Source: an uncultured Prevotellaceae bacterium (GTDB lineage Bacteria; Bacteroidota; Bacteroidia; Bacteroidales; Bacteroidaceae). Taken from it: a stretch of DNA of 64,000 nt. Numbering within the stretch: position 1 is the first letter of the stretch; each line of letters opens with the position of its first letter. Below, piece by piece: positions 1 to 9,244 of this stretch. The notes beneath the pieces are model-generated. The model was not told the origin of the DNA. It saw only the letters and a list, made by a program, of their open reading frames with translations, and made no database searches. The stretch spans positions 1-64,000 of the forward strand of contig CADCDK010000017.1 of NCBI GenBank assembly GCA_902800185.1, written 5' to 3'. Position numbers and translations under genes: made by a program.

Positions 1-384
1 GAGGGCGCGAGGTGCCTCTCCCATGTCGTGGTAGCAGCGGCCGAGGAGGTAGTGGGCTCGCATGCGCTCGTTGGCAGAGCCGTGACGGTCGTAGTAGTCT
101 GCGATCTCCTGCAGGAGGGTGTCGGAGGGGAGCACGGAGTCGCACTTGTTGAGGGCATCAGCACGCAGCAGGGCGTGACGCATGGAGAGGGAGGTGGTGG
201 AGGGAGTCCCCACCTTATTTAATATATACAGTGAGGAGTCGGGGCGGGTGCGCATGAGGGAGTCCGCACGGTCGAGCAGGGCGGAGAGCTCCCGTTCCTC
301 CCGGGTGGTGCAGGCGGTGAAGGCAAGCAGGAGAAGAAGAACCGCACCCAGGATGCGGGCAAGGGTGAAAATCAGCGGTTTCAT
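1..384 (-). CDS. N-terminal part of a TPR-like lipoprotein, cut by the window edge
   Basis: The minus strand reads open from the ATG at 384 to the window edge (128 codons, no stop). It begins MKPLIF, followed by a hydrophobic stretch ending in a lipobox-like AFTAC with Cys25, so it should be exported and lipidated. The mature part is helical, with phrases such as RADSLMRTRPDSSLYIL and AHYLLGRCYHDMGEAPRAL. These resemble the TPR-containing lipoproteins that are numerous in Bacteroidales, often regulatory or of unknown role. An in-frame ATG at 432 has a better Shine-Dalgarno match (GGAG, 5 bases upstream) but would add a polar 16-residue extension before the signal peptide, so 384 is preferred without certainty. 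The C-terminus and function cannot be judged here. Confidence 0.6.
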   Translation of the reverse strand, partial: MKPLIFTLARILGAVLLLLLAFTACTTREERELSALLDRADSLMRTRPDSSLYILNKVGTPSTTSLSMRHALLRADALNKCDSVLPSDTLLQEIADYYDRHGSANERMRAHYLLGRCYHDMGEAPRAL

Positions 385-481
385 CGTGACACACTTTCTT
401 GCCTGCCCCTCAACTGTCTCGTTTTTCTTCATGACATCTCCTTTTTCTGTCCGAGATTTCAGCTTAGAATTCCTTCTCCTC

Positions 482-1267
482 TTATTTCTTCACAAACTTC
501 TTCCCACCACGGATATACACGCCGGGCTTCTTCCCGTCTGCTCTCCTGCCTGAGAGGTCGTAGATGGTATGATCTGTATGGATATTTCCCCTTTGAATTG
601 TCTCAATACTATTTGTCATTCCCTCCTTTTCAAAGTCAGACCAGTTGAAGATGCATTCTCCATGATCATAGCACGACTCGAAGTATTCGTTGTCACACAG
701 GCATGCCATGAGTGGTATGGAATAAGGACGGAACAATCCTTCTTGACCGCCGATGCCCTCAACCCAATAGTAGTCATAGGTTCTGAAGCTCCCTTGCAAA
801 GCTCGCCAGCTATAACGCATGTACATATTTTCTTGCACCTTTAACGTATCGACACGGGCAATTTCAAATGTTTCCAGCTCGTCTCCCAGTTTCATTGCGA
901 AGTCGTAAATCTTCGTTGCATTAGTTTCGTTACGCGCTACGCAATACACTTGAAAATTGCTCTCCCTCCATGCGCTGTTGTAGTACACTGCTTCGGGTTC
1001 GTTATTTCCTTTTTTTACGTGTCGGTACAGGCGTTTGTAAGTTTCTCCGTTGATGATTGTGTCACCTTCGACAATATAGGCAACATCATATACGAACTCT
1101 TTCTTATCCAGATGTGGGATTTGCTTCTCATCATACCAAATACTATCCTCATAATGATAGAATTTGTAGTTCCATGTCTTCCCCTCCGAAAACATTCCAT
1201 GATAGGTTTGCTGTGCTTGCATGGGAAGCCAACAAGCCGATAATAGTAAAAGTAAAATTGTTTTCAT
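482..1267 (-). CDS. Secreted protein of unknown function with a T9SS-like C-terminal tail
   Basis: A 261-residue protein with an N-terminal signal peptide (MKTILLLLLSACWLPMQAQ). The body has aromatic beta-rich text (GKTWNYKFYHYEDS, YDYYWVEGIGG) and no enzymatic motif I recognise. The last about 35 residues, ending IYDLSGRRADGKKPGVYIRG then GKKFVKK, resemble the C-terminal sorting domains common on exported Prevotella proteins, so export to the periplasm or surface is likely. It is the second minus-strand gene from the left and has its own promoter-like element about 40 bases upstream, so it is probably transcribed separately from the acyltransferase genes. Confidence 0.75.
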   Translation of the reverse strand: MKTILLLLLSACWLPMQAQQTYHGMFSEGKTWNYKFYHYEDSIWYDEKQIPHLDKKEFVYDVAYIVEGDTIINGETYKRLYRHVKKGNNEPEAVYYNSAWRESNFQVYCVARNETNATKIYDFAMKLGDELETFEIARVDTLKVQENMYMRYSWRALQGSFRTYDYYWVEGIGGQEGLFRPYSIPLMACLCDNEYFESCYDHGECIFNWSDFEKEGMTNSIETIQRGNIHTDHTIYDLSGRRADGKKPGVYIRGGKKFVKK

Positions 1268-1305
1268 GTCATTAATAATTTAAGTGAGTTATAATATTCT
1301 TGCTG

Positions 1306-1313
1306 CAAAGATA
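1306..1313 (-). promoter_or_regulatory. Bacteroidota -7 element for the secreted-protein gene
   Basis: The minus strand reads TATCTTTG, matching the Bacteroidota -7 consensus TAnnTTTG, about 40 bases before the ATG at 1267. T/G-rich sequence lies in the expected -33 region upstream. The match is by eye only. Confidence 0.55.
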
Positions 1314-1359
1314 CACCAACAAAAGCAAACACGAAAAAAATTGGGGAAGAAAAAACTAA

Positions 1360-1408
1360 TCAAAAACTAATCTCCGAAAAGTCCTTTGTTTAAAGGGCAT
1401 TCCGGAGA
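1360..1408 (-). terminator. Probable intrinsic terminator after glsB
   Basis: On the minus strand, a two-part hairpin (outer TCTCCG/CGGAGA, inner CCTTT/AAAGG) is followed by T-rich sequence (TTAGTTTTTG). A second perfect 8-bp hairpin (GGTCATGA/TCATGACC, 1428-1450) sits nearer the stop codon and is followed by a short T run. Both lie between the glsB stop and the next minus-strand promoter, which suggests the acyltransferase transcript ends here. Confidence 0.5.
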
Positions 1409-1481
1409 TGATGACTTTTGAAAAGACGGTCATGAGAGTTGTTCATGACCAATGAATCTAATGAAATTCGAGAGGTTTTCG

Positions 1482-2474
1482 CTACTTGCGTTCCTGATAG
1501 ATGACCTTGGCAGCTCCGCTGGTAATGTGAAATGCCTCGGGATGCTCCTTGATGAACGAGTCGATATGGCGCACACGCTTCTCTTCGAGTACTTCGTCCA
1601 TAGCAATCAGGATGCCCGTCTCTTCGACATCGCCAAAGCCGTAGTTGATGGCTGTGCCAAAAAGCTTCATGGTGGGCGACAGGCTCATATAGGCATTCAC
1701 CAACGGTGGAATGTTCAACCCGAGCTTGCGAATCTCCCGATTGAGAATGCGGTAGTCTTCCTTGAAGCTCTTCTCGCAGAAGAGAGCCTCAAGCTCCTTG
1801 GGATCCTCTTCAATTTTCAGCGGTTTCATCGGAACAATCAGGTTTTCCTTGTCACCGAAATGCTTCTTCAAGAAGTAGAGAATCATGTCACGTCCACGAC
1901 GAATGTAAGAGGGATACATGGTGACCTTGCCGAAGAAGTAGCGCACTTGCGGATTGATCACAGTCAACGCACCGAGCCCATCCCAAAGATTGTCAAGGGC
2001 AAAAAGGCTCTTGGTGCCCATGCGGGTGCTCTGGTAAGGAAGTGAAACAAAAGAGCGTCCAAGCTCGACGGTGTAAGGCATGTAGTCGCGAAGAAACTTC
2101 TCAGAGAAATGGAACATGTGGCTGGTAGCGAGCTTGGGCTGTCCGTTCTCGTCCATCTCCCAGTCGGAGCCATAGAGATAGCGGTAGCCTCCGATGATGT
2201 CCTCGGCCTCGGGATTCCACACGATGAGCTGTTTGTAGCAGTTTTCGCAAGTGTCGAACTCATCGATATCTGCCGCCTTGCCTGTTCCTCCACCAGCATC
2301 ACGGAAGGCAATCTCGCGCAGTCGCCCGATTTCCTGCATGACATTGGGCGCATTGTGCGCGGTGACGATGTAGATTTCGTTATGGCTCTTGTTGGTCATA
2401 CGAAGCTGCTTGTCAGGCGTCAGTTCGCTCTTCAGCAGTTCTTTGCTAATCGGTTGGATAATTTCTTGCTCCAT
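1482..2474 (-). CDS. glsB: GNAT-family N-acyltransferase, GlsB/OlsB-like
   Basis: A 330-residue protein of the hemolysin-like GNAT acyltransferase group. Typical phrases are RLREIAFRDAGGGTGKAADI near residue 50, then DIIGGYRYLYGSDW, ELGRSFVSLPYQ and PSYIRRGRDMILYFLKKHFG. In Bacteroides this family (GlsB) N-acylates glycine with a 3-hydroxy fatty acid as the first step of glycine-lipid synthesis; the related OlsB makes lyso-ornithine lipid. It follows 21 bases after a PlsC-type acyltransferase on the same strand, matching the glsA/glsB pairing known for glycine lipids. The symbol rests on family resemblance plus context. An ornithine-lipid or other amino-acid-lipid product is possible. Confidence 0.7.
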   Translation of the reverse strand: MEQEIIQPISKELLKSELTPDKQLRMTNKSHNEIYIVTAHNAPNVMQEIGRLREIAFRDAGGGTGKAADIDEFDTCENCYKQLIVWNPEAEDIIGGYRYLYGSDWEMDENGQPKLATSHMFHFSEKFLRDYMPYTVELGRSFVSLPYQSTRMGTKSLFALDNLWDGLGALTVINPQVRYFFGKVTMYPSYIRRGRDMILYFLKKHFGDKENLIVPMKPLKIEEDPKELEALFCEKSFKEDYRILNREIRKLGLNIPPLVNAYMSLSPTMKLFGTAINYGFGDVEETGILIAMDEVLEEKRVRHIDSFIKEHPEAFHITSGAAKVIYQERK

Positions 2475-2495
2475 TTATCTAAGTTTCCTTTACAA

Positions 2496-3323
2496 CTACA
2501 ATTGATAGACCCCTTCACGCACGATTTTTGCCCATTCCATCGGTGATTTCGAGCGGTCGAATGTCTGCCAGGGAATGGGTTTCCCTATGGTGACACGATA
2601 GGTTTGATGCTGCCCAAGGTACATTTCGTCGGCCAAGAACAGCATGGCGAGGTTGAATTTCAGCCCAAGTCGTTGGCACCAGTTGGCAATGCGATAGAAG
2701 CGCGGGGAGTTCTGTCCCTCGAAATGGATGGGCACAATGTCGCGATGGGTTTCAACACTCTTCGAGATGAAGGTCTTCTTCCAGGGAATATCCTGTATGC
2801 GACCATCGATCTGCCGACTGCAAAGTCCGGCGGGGAACATCAGGATGTGGGTATCACCCGCGAATCCACCCTCCACCATCTTGGGGAAGTCACGGCTCTG
2901 CTTGCCCGTTTTGTTGATGGGGATGCAGAGTTTCTTGAGTCCGGGCATGTTCATGAGCAGGTCGTTGGCCAGATAGCGGAAGTTGTCGTCGTAGTAACGT
3001 CCTAACACCATGCCCAACCCTACGCCGTCGATAGCTCCAAGCGGATGGTTGGACACGAAGGTACAGAGCTGACCGCCCTGCGGAGAGGGCAGGTTCTCAC
3101 GCCCGTGTACGTCAAGTTTGACATCGAGATAGTTCAGACAGGACTCCAGCCAGTCGCTGCCTTCGAGGTCGCGGGCCTGCCAAAGGAACTGATTGACAAA
3201 GTCCTCATGCACGATATGCCTGAGCCACGACACAACAAAGCCCGGTACAAAACGGGCTTTCGGGCCCATTTTACCTTGCAACACTTTCTTGATGTCGATA
3301 GACTTTTCTATTTGTTCGCTCAT
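2496..3323 (-). CDS. glsA: PlsC-type lysophospholipid acyltransferase, GlsA-like
   Basis: A 275-residue 1-acyl-glycerol-phosphate acyltransferase-like protein. The catalytic block reads SNHPLGAIDG, with His and Asp separated by five residues rather than the usual four; downstream are PAGLCSR and IVPIHFEGQNS, equivalent to the FPEG and IVPV blocks. With the adjacent GNAT gene it would complete O-acylation of glycine lipid at the membrane face. The start is the ATG giving MSEQIEKS, preceded by AGGAT; the frame extends to a TTG at 3365, but that region lies in A+T-rich intergenic sequence. It is divergent from mraZ. Confidence 0.7.
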   Translation of the reverse strand: MSEQIEKSIDIKKVLQGKMGPKARFVPGFVVSWLRHIVHEDFVNQFLWQARDLEGSDWLESCLNYLDVKLDVHGRENLPSPQGGQLCTFVSNHPLGAIDGVGLGMVLGRYYDDNFRYLANDLLMNMPGLKKLCIPINKTGKQSRDFPKMVEGGFAGDTHILMFPAGLCSRQIDGRIQDIPWKKTFISKSVETHRDIVPIHFEGQNSPRFYRIANWCQRLGLKFNLAMLFLADEMYLGQHQTYRVTIGKPIPWQTFDRSKSPMEWAKIVREGVYQL

Positions 3324-3541
3324 ATCCTGATTTGCTTTCGCAAAGAATAGTTTTTCTACAAACAATTTGCAAATTTAGGAAAAAATTATGAAAAGCCTAC
3401 ACTTTTCGCAAAAAACTTTGTTGCCAATGACAGAATTCGACTCCGAAGCCGCTCCTTGGTGTACGGAAGCAAGGGGCAGACAGAGGGAGTAGGAAAGGCA
3501 CTTAATAGTTAAATAAATTAAAAATCAAGGGTTTTTGGAAA

Positions 3542-3570
3542 AAAGTGGGGAAAAGTGGAGCGAAGTGGAG
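3542..3570 (+). promoter_or_regulatory. Triple MraZ-box operator
   Basis: Three direct repeats in exact 10-base register, AAAGTGGGG, AAAGTGGAG and GAAGTGGAG, lie immediately upstream of the -7 element and 48 bases before the mraZ ATG. Known MraZ proteins bind arrays of short GTGG/TGGG-type direct repeats at their own promoter, so this should be the autorepression site of the dcw operon. The repeats are seen directly; the binding is inferred from the family. Confidence 0.75.
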
Positions 3571-3580
3571 CAAAATTTTA

Positions 3581-3588
3581 TACCTTTG
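3581..3588 (+). promoter_or_regulatory. -7 promoter element of the dcw operon
   Basis: TACCTTTG matches TAnnTTTG and lies 30 bases upstream of the mraZ ATG, directly after the MraZ repeats. The repeats would therefore cover the -33 region and compete with sigma factor. Confidence 0.65.
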
Positions 3589-3618
3589 TAGGCGCAATTT
3601 TTATTATAAAAGGTTCAC

Positions 3619-4071
3619 ATGCGATTCATAGGTAACATAGAGGCCAAAACCGACTCGAAGGGACGCGTCTTCCTGCCAGCCGTTTTCCGCAAGGTGCTAC
3701 AGGCATCGGGCGAGGAAAGTCTGGTGTTGCGCAAGGATCCCTTCACACAATGTCTGGTTCTCTATCCCGAGTCGGTGTGGAACGAGATGATTGACGCACT
3801 ATGCGGCAAGCTGAGCAAATGGCGGGCCGAAGACCGACAGGTGATGCGCCAATACATGCTGGAATCGGAAATGCTGGCACTCGACGGCAACGGCCGTCTG
3901 CTCATTCCGAAGCGCTACCTGCAATGGGCAGGCATAGACCAGAACCTGAAGTTCATCGGTGTGGATAACACAATAGAAATCTGGCGCAAGACTGAGGACG
4001 ACCAACCGTTCATGGATCCGAAGGATTTCAGTCGCACGCTGGAACAACTGATGAGCGAGAAGACGGAATAA
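3619..4071 (+). CDS. mraZ: Transcriptional regulator MraZ
   Basis: A 150-residue protein of normal MraZ length. It has two SpoVT/AbrB-type halves, each with the DxxxR signature: DSKGRVFLPAVFR near residue 12 and DGNGRLLIPKRY in the second half. MraZ binds direct repeats in front of its own gene and represses the dcw cluster; a matching triple repeat lies just upstream. It is the first gene of the operon, with rsmH starting 30 bases after its stop. Confidence 0.95.
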   Translation: MRFIGNIEAKTDSKGRVFLPAVFRKVLQASGEESLVLRKDPFTQCLVLYPESVWNEMIDALCGKLSKWRAEDRQVMRQYMLESEMLALDGNGRLLIPKRYLQWAGIDQNLKFIGVDNTIEIWRKTEDDQPFMDPKDFSRTLEQLMSEKTE

Positions 4072-4101
4072 ACCCCAACACTTCATATCTCACAAGTGGC
4101 G

Positions 4102-5034
4102 ATGACCGCAGAGACATATCACGTACCAGTGCTCCTTGGAGAGAGCATTGACGGGCTTGACATTAAGCCTGCCGGCACTTATGTCGATGTCACTTTCGGA
4201 GGAGGAGGACACTCACGGGAAATCCTGAGCCGACTCTCTGCCGGCGGACGACTCTTCAGTTTCGACCAAGACGCCGATGCCGAGCAGAACATCAGTCCCT
4301 TACCCGCCTCTTCCCAAGGAAAGGGAGCAACGTTCCAGTTCGTGCGCTCCAATTTCCGCTACCTGAAAAACTGGATGCGCTATTATGGAGTGGAGCATAT
4401 CGACGGCCTACTGGCCGACCTCGGGGTGTCGAGCCACCACTTCGATGATGCCGAGCGAGGATTCTCCTTCCGCTTCGACGCGCCGTTGGACATGCGAATG
4501 AACAAGCGAGCCGGGCGCACGGCTGCCGACATCGTGAACGAGGAGAGCGAGAAAAGGCTGGCCGACATCTTCTTTCTCTACGGCGAACTGAAGAATGCAC
4601 GACGCATTGCCGCCGCCATCTGCAAGGCCCGGCAACAGCAACGAATAGAAACCACACAGCAGTTTCTGCAAGCAGTGGAGCCACTCTTCAACCGTGAACG
4701 GGAGAAGAAAGATATGGCCAAGCTCTTCCAGGCTCTCAGAATAGAGGTGAACCGCGAGATGGAAGCCCTGCGCGACATGCTGAAAGCGGCCACGGAACTC
4801 ATCAGGCCCGGGGGAAGACTGGTGGTTATCACCTACCACTCGTTAGAGGACCGAATCGTTAAGAACGTGATGAAGGCCGGCAATGTGGAGGGAAAGGTCG
4901 AACAAGACTTCTTCGGGCGTGTGGAAACGCCCTTCCGACTGATCAACAACAAGGTCATCACACCGACTGACGACGAACTGATACAAAACCCGCGCTCGAG
5001 AAGTGCCAAACTGAGAATTGCCGAAAAGAAATGA
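4102..5034 (+). CDS. rsmH: 16S rRNA m4C1402 methyltransferase RsmH
   Basis: A 310-residue class I methyltransferase, formerly MraW, that N4-methylates C1402 of 16S rRNA using S-adenosylmethionine. It shows the glycine-rich SAM site DVTFGGGGHSREIL, the DGLLADLGVSSHHFD block, FRFDAPLDMRMN and the C-terminal RSRSAKLRIAEK. The frame extends six bases to a GTG, but the ATG at 4102 is the simpler start. Its stop overlaps the next start (ATGA), implying translational coupling to the FtsL-like protein. Confidence 0.95.
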   Translation: MTAETYHVPVLLGESIDGLDIKPAGTYVDVTFGGGGHSREILSRLSAGGRLFSFDQDADAEQNISPLPASSQGKGATFQFVRSNFRYLKNWMRYYGVEHIDGLLADLGVSSHHFDDAERGFSFRFDAPLDMRMNKRAGRTAADIVNEESEKRLADIFFLYGELKNARRIAAAICKARQQQRIETTQQFLQAVEPLFNREREKKDMAKLFQALRIEVNREMEALRDMLKAATELIRPGGRLVVITYHSLEDRIVKNVMKAGNVEGKVEQDFFGRVETPFRLINNKVITPTDDELIQNPRSRSAKLRIAEKK

Positions 5035-5531
5035 AAAAAGACGAAAACAAGATAGAGAACGACGACCGCCTGATCATAGAACAGGCCAAGCCCGTGGAGA
5101 AAGCACAGCCCGAACAGCCTGAGCCCGAACAGGAAACGGCTCCCGAGGAACAGCCCTCGTTCAAGGAAGTCATCGAGCAACAGGCCACGGAAGAAGAGGC
5201 ACCTCAGTCGAGCAACCTCACCCTGCGACAGATCCTGGGCGGCGACCTCCTGCTGAAACGGTTCATCAGAGACCAGATCTGGGTGATCATGCTCATCACA
5301 CTGTTCACCATCATCTACATCTCCAACCGCTACAGCTGCCAACAGGACCTCATTGAAATAGACCAACTGCAGAAAGACCTGCAGAACGCCAAATACAAGA
5401 CACTGTCGGTGAGCAGTGAACTGACAGAGAAATGCAGGGAAAGCCACGTACTGGAACTGCTGAAGAACAATGAAGACAGTGTGCTGAAGATTCCCAATCA
5501 GCCCCCATACATTATTAATATACCAGAGTAA
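5031..5531 (+). CDS. ftsL: FtsL-like divisome protein
   Basis: A 166-residue bitopic protein in the ftsL position between rsmH and ftsI. A long acidic, Pro/Glu/Gln-rich cytoplasmic part (about residues 1-80) precedes one membrane helix (IWVIMLITLFTIIYISN). A short extracytoplasmic segment follows with heptad-like text (IEIDQLQKDLQNAKYKTLS), as expected for the FtsL coiled coil that binds FtsB and FtsQ. FtsL is poorly conserved, so the call rests on topology and position. The N-terminal extension is longer than in E. coli, which seems usual for this phylum. Confidence 0.8.
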   Translation: MKKDENKIENDDRLIIEQAKPVEKAQPEQPEPEQETAPEEQPSFKEVIEQQATEEEAPQSSNLTLRQILGGDLLLKRFIRDQIWVIMLITLFTIIYISNRYSCQQDLIEIDQLQKDLQNAKYKTLSVSSELTEKCRESHVLELLKNNEDSVLKIPNQPPYIINIPE

Positions 5532-5537
5532 AGGATT

Positions 5538-7739
5538 ATGAGCAAATTCAATACAAAGAAAATCATGCCCCGCTACAGCGTCTTCGCCATCCTGATGACG
5601 CTGTTGGCCATCGCCGTGATGGTGAAGATGCTCTATATCATGACGGCCAAGCACGACTATTGGATGCAAGTGGCCAATCTGGTCAAGAAAGACAGCGTCA
5701 GCATCAAGCCCATCAGAGGTAACATCCTCTCTTGCAACGGTCAGCTCATGGCATCGTCACTGCCCGAGTTCAAGATGTTCATGGACTTCAAGGCACTGCA
5801 CGAGTCGAAGACCGACACGCTCTGGACGCAGAAGTTAGACTCTATCTGCCTGGGACTGCACGAGATTTTCGAAGGCATGTCGGCCGAAGAGTTCAAGAAT
5901 CACCTGGAGGAAGGACGCGAGAAGCAGTCGAGCCACTGGCCGGTATGGAAGAAGCGTGTAGATTACAACAAGCTGTGCGAAGTGAGGGAGCTGCCCGTCT
6001 TCGACCGTCCGTTCAACTACGAGAAGACCACACCGGAGTGTATCATCAGGGCTTCGTTCAAGAGTGGTTTCCATATTGAAGAGTACAACTCGCGCCAACG
6101 TCCCTACGGTTCGCTTGCAGGACGTACGGTAGGAACCATGTACGGTGCCATCGACTCTGCCCGTTTCGGCCTGGAGCTCTCCTATGACTCCATCCTGCGC
6201 GGTACCAACGGTATCATCCACCGACGCAAGGTGCTCAACAAGTTCCTCAACATCATGGACACGCCCCCCATCGACGGTGCTGACATTGAAACCACCATCG
6301 ACGTGAGCATGCAGGACCTGGCCGAGCGAGCTGTCATCGACGAGCTGAAGCTCATCAACGGCAATGTGGGTGTGGCGATCGTCATGGAGGTTGCCACGGG
6401 AGACATCAAGGCCATTGTCAACATGGAGAAGTGTACCATCGGAGAGGAAGTGGTTTACAGAGAACTGAAGAACCACGCCGTGAGCGACCTGCTGGAACCG
6501 GGTTCCGTCTTCAAGACTGCCTCCATCCTCGTGACGCTCGACGACAACATGTGTGACACGACGAAGCGCGTGGAGACGGGTAGCGGCATCTGGCCGATGT
6601 ACGGGCGTAACATGAAGGACCACAACTGGACACATGGCGGCTACGGAACGCTCACCCTGCCGCAGACCCTGCACTTCAGTTCCAACATCGGCGTGAGCCG
6701 CATTGTTGACGAATACTACCACAACCGCCCCGAGAAATTCGTGGAAGGCATCTATCGCACTGGTCTGGCCGACGACCTGCATATCCCACTGGTGGGCTCT
6801 TCGCCCGCGAAGATCCGCATGCCGAGGAAGGACAAGACCGGACGTCACTGGGCCAACTGGAGCAACACGGCACTGCCCTGGATGTCTATCGGATACGAGA
6901 CACAGATTCCTCCCATCACGACACTGACGTTCTACAATGCCATCGCCAACAACGGACGCATGATGCAGCCACGCTTTGTCAAGAGAGTGGTGAAGAACGG
7001 AGAGGTGCTGATGGAGTTCCCGCCGGTCGTCCTGCGCGAACATATCGCCAAGGAAACTACCATCAAAACCATGCAAACCATTCTGGAACAGGTGGTCAGC
7101 AAAGGATTGGGCCGCAAGGCCGGATCGCCACTCTTCAAGGTGGCTGGCAAAACGGGAACGGCACAGATCTGGACCGCCAGCGGTAAGACCACGTCGTACC
7201 TGCTTTCCTTTGCGGGTTTCTTCCCCGCCGAGGCTCCCCGCTACTCCTGCATCGTCTGCATTCAGAAGTCAGGACTTCCCGCATCGGGCGGTGGCATGTC
7301 GGGTGTCGTATTCCACCATATTGCTGAAGGCATCATGGCGCAGAACCTGAAACAGGATGTCGAGGATGCCCACGACTCCACCTCGATACTCATTCCCGAC
7401 GTGAAGAACGGCAACATGCTCGCCGCCGACTACGTGCTGAGTCATCTTGGCATCAGCTACACCACCGAATGGCATCCCACGAACACAGCACCGACAGCGG
7501 TGTGGGGAAGAGCCGAAAACCGCCAGAACAAGAAGGTCGCACTGATACAACAGCCCCACTACACCATGAGCCAGATTCCCGACGTAACGGGCATGGGTGC
7601 CCGAGATGCCGTCTATCTCATCGAGAAACGAGGGGTGAGGGTGAAACTCATTGGGCGTGGAAAGGTCATCAAGCAGAGCCTACAGCCTGGCCAAGCTGTC
7701 AAGCGAGGCGAATCGTGCGTACTCACACTAAGCATCTAA
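5538..7739 (+). CDS. ftsI: Division transpeptidase FtsI (PBP3-type) with C-terminal PASTA domain
   Basis: A 733-residue class B penicillin-binding protein that cross-links septal peptidoglycan. It has an N-terminal membrane anchor ([19 protein letters not shown]), a PBP dimerisation region starting near [14 protein letters not shown], and the transpeptidase motifs in order: SVFK (in [11 protein letters not shown], nucleophile Ser), SSN (FSSNIGVSR) and KTGTAQ. The last about 60 residues ([20 protein letters not shown] onward) form one PASTA domain, which binds cell-wall fragments or beta-lactams in other proteins. It lies six bases after ftsL and upstream of murE. Confidence 0.95.
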   Translation: MSKFNTKKIMPRYSVFAILMTLLAIAVMVKMLYIMTAKHDYWMQVANLVKKDSVSIKPIRGNILSCNGQLMASSLPEFKMFMDFKALHESKTDTLWTQKLDSICLGLHEIFEGMSAEEFKNHLEEGREKQSSHWPVWKKRVDYNKLCEVRELPVFDRPFNYEKTTPECIIRASFKSGFHIEEYNSRQRPYGSLAGRTVGTMYGAIDSARFGLELSYDSILRGTNGIIHRRKVLNKFLNIMDTPPIDGADIETTIDVSMQDLAERAVIDELKLINGNVGVAIVMEVATGDIKAIVNMEKCTIGEEVVYRELKNHAVSDLLEPGSVFKTASILVTLDDNMCDTTKRVETGSGIWPMYGRNMKDHNWTHGGYGTLTLPQTLHFSSNIGVSRIVDEYYHNRPEKFVEGIYRTGLADDLHIPLVGSSPAKIRMPRKDKTGRHWANWSNTALPWMSIGYETQIPPITTLTFYNAIANNGRMMQPRFVKRVVKNGEVLMEFPPVVLREHIAKETTIKTMQTILEQVVSKGLGRKAGSPLFKVAGKTGTAQIWTASGKTTSYLLSFAGFFPAEAPRYSCIVCIQKSGLPASGGGMSGVVFHHIAEGIMAQNLKQDVEDAHDSTSILIPDVKNGNMLAADYVLSHLGISYTTEWHPTNTAPTAVWGRAENRQNKKVALIQQPHYTMSQIPDVTGMGARDAVYLIEKRGVRVKLIGRGKVIKQSLQPGQAVKRGESCVLTLSI

Positions 7740-7758
7740 ACATCAAGAAAGACAAGAT

Positions 7759-9213
7759 ATGAAACTGACAGAACTGATCAAGAATATCAAGCCTACGACG
7801 ATCATAGGCAATGCCGAAACGGAGATTACGGGCGTCAACATCGACTCGCGTCGCATAGCCAACGGCCACCTGTTCATTGCCATGAAGGGAACACAGGTCG
7901 ATGGGCACAAGTTTATCCCCAAGGCCGTTGAATTAGGAGCCAGCGCCATCCTTTGCGAGGATCTGCCCGATGCAGAGACCATCCAAGGCGTGACGATTGT
8001 GCAGGTGGCATCGACAGAAGATGCCGTCGGTCCCGTAGCGACAGCGTTCTATGGCGACCCGTCGCGCAAGCTGAAGTTAGTGGGAGTAACTGGCACCAAT
8101 GGAAAGACGACCATCGCCACCTTATTATATAATATGTTCCGTAAGATGGGGCATCGCTGCGGACTGCTCTCAACGGTGTGTAACTACATTGAGGACGAGC
8201 CTATTGCCGCCTCTCATACCACCCCCGACCCCATCGAGCTGAACCAGCTGCTGGCACGCATGGTTGAGGCAGGCTGCGAATATGCCTTCATGGAATGTTC
8301 CAGTCATGCCATCGCACAGAAACGTATCGGCGGACTGCAGTTCGCAGGCGGTCTCTTCACCAATCTGACACGTGACCATCTCGACTATCACAAGACCTTC
8401 GAGAACTATCGCGATGCCAAGAAAGCGTTCTTCGACGGCCTGCCCAAGACGGCCTTTGCCATCACCAATGCCGATGACAAAAACGGCATGGTCATGGTTC
8501 AGAACTGCAAGGCACAAGTGAAGACCTATTCCACACGTGCCATGGCCGACTTCCGTGCCCGCATTCTGGAATGCCACTTCGAGGGCATGTACCTGGAAAT
8601 TGACGGACGAGAGGTAGGCGTTCAGTTCATCGGGAAGTTCAATGTCTCGAACCTGTTGGCGGTGTATGGTGCCGCCGTGATGTTAGGCAAGCGTCCCGAG
8701 GACATCCTGGTGGTGATGAGCACGCTGAAGAGTGTCAGCGGCCGTCTGGATCCCATCCACTCACCCGAGGGCTTCACGGCTATCGTGGACTATGCCCACA
8801 CGCCCGATGCCCTGGAGAATGTTCTCAACGCCATCCATGAGGTGCTCGGAGGGAAAGGGCAGGTCATCACGGTATGCGGTGCCGGCGGCAACCGCGACAA
8901 GGGCAAGCGTCCGCTCATGGCACAGGAAGCCGTCAAGCAGAGCGACCGTGTCATCATCACTTCTGACAATCCGCGCTTCGAGAATCCGCAGGACATCATC
9001 AACGACATGCTTGCCGGTCTCGATGCCAAGCAGATGAAAAAGGTTCTCAGCATCGTGGATCGGCGCGAGGCCATCCGCACCGCCTGCATGTTGGCACAGA
9101 AAGGCGACGTGATTTTAGTTGCCGGCAAGGGACACGAGGACTATCAGGAGATAGAAGGAGTGAAGCACCACTTCGACGACAAAGAGGTGCTGAGTGAGAT
9201 CTTTGGGAGTTAG
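7759..9213 (+). CDS. murE: UDP-MurNAc-L-Ala-D-Glu : meso-diaminopimelate ligase MurE
   Basis: A 484-residue cytoplasmic Mur ligase that adds the third residue of the peptidoglycan stem. Visible are the ATP loop [14 protein letters not shown], the HTTPDPIEL substrate region, the carbamylated-Lys region ([12 protein letters not shown] then [14 protein letters not shown]) and the specificity motif DNPR ([11 protein letters not shown]). DNPR indicates meso-diaminopimelate rather than lysine as substrate. Length and start are typical. Confidence 0.95.
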   Translation: MKLTELIKNIKPTTIIGNAETEITGVNIDSRRIANGHLFIAMKGTQVDGHKFIPKAVELGASAILCEDLPDAETIQGVTIVQVASTEDAVGPVATAFYGDPSRKLKLVGVTGTNGKTTIATLLYNMFRKMGHRCGLLSTVCNYIEDEPIAASHTTPDPIELNQLLARMVEAGCEYAFMECSSHAIAQKRIGGLQFAGGLFTNLTRDHLDYHKTFENYRDAKKAFFDGLPKTAFAITNADDKNGMVMVQNCKAQVKTYSTRAMADFRARILECHFEGMYLEIDGREVGVQFIGKFNVSNLLAVYGAAVMLGKRPEDILVVMSTLKSVSGRLDPIHSPEGFTAIVDYAHTPDALENVLNAIHEVLGGKGQVITVCGAGGNRDKGKRPLMAQEAVKQSDRVIITSDNPRFENPQDIINDMLAGLDAKQMKKVLSIVDRREAIRTACMLAQKGDVILVAGKGHEDYQEIEGVKHHFDDKEVLSEIFGS

Positions 9214-9244
9214 GGATTACAGTTAACGATTCAATTGGACAATT

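Noticed and set aside
3324..3365. Upstream extension of the GlsA-like protein to a TTG
   Set aside because: The extension is intergenic in composition; the ATG at 3323 has an AGGA-like site and gives a normal N-terminus.
5835..7076. Long minus-strand open frame (413 codons) opposite ftsI
   Set aside because: It lies wholly within an intact, well-recognised gene, has His/Asp/Val-rich low-information sequence and no family motif. Such antisense frames arise from codon bias.
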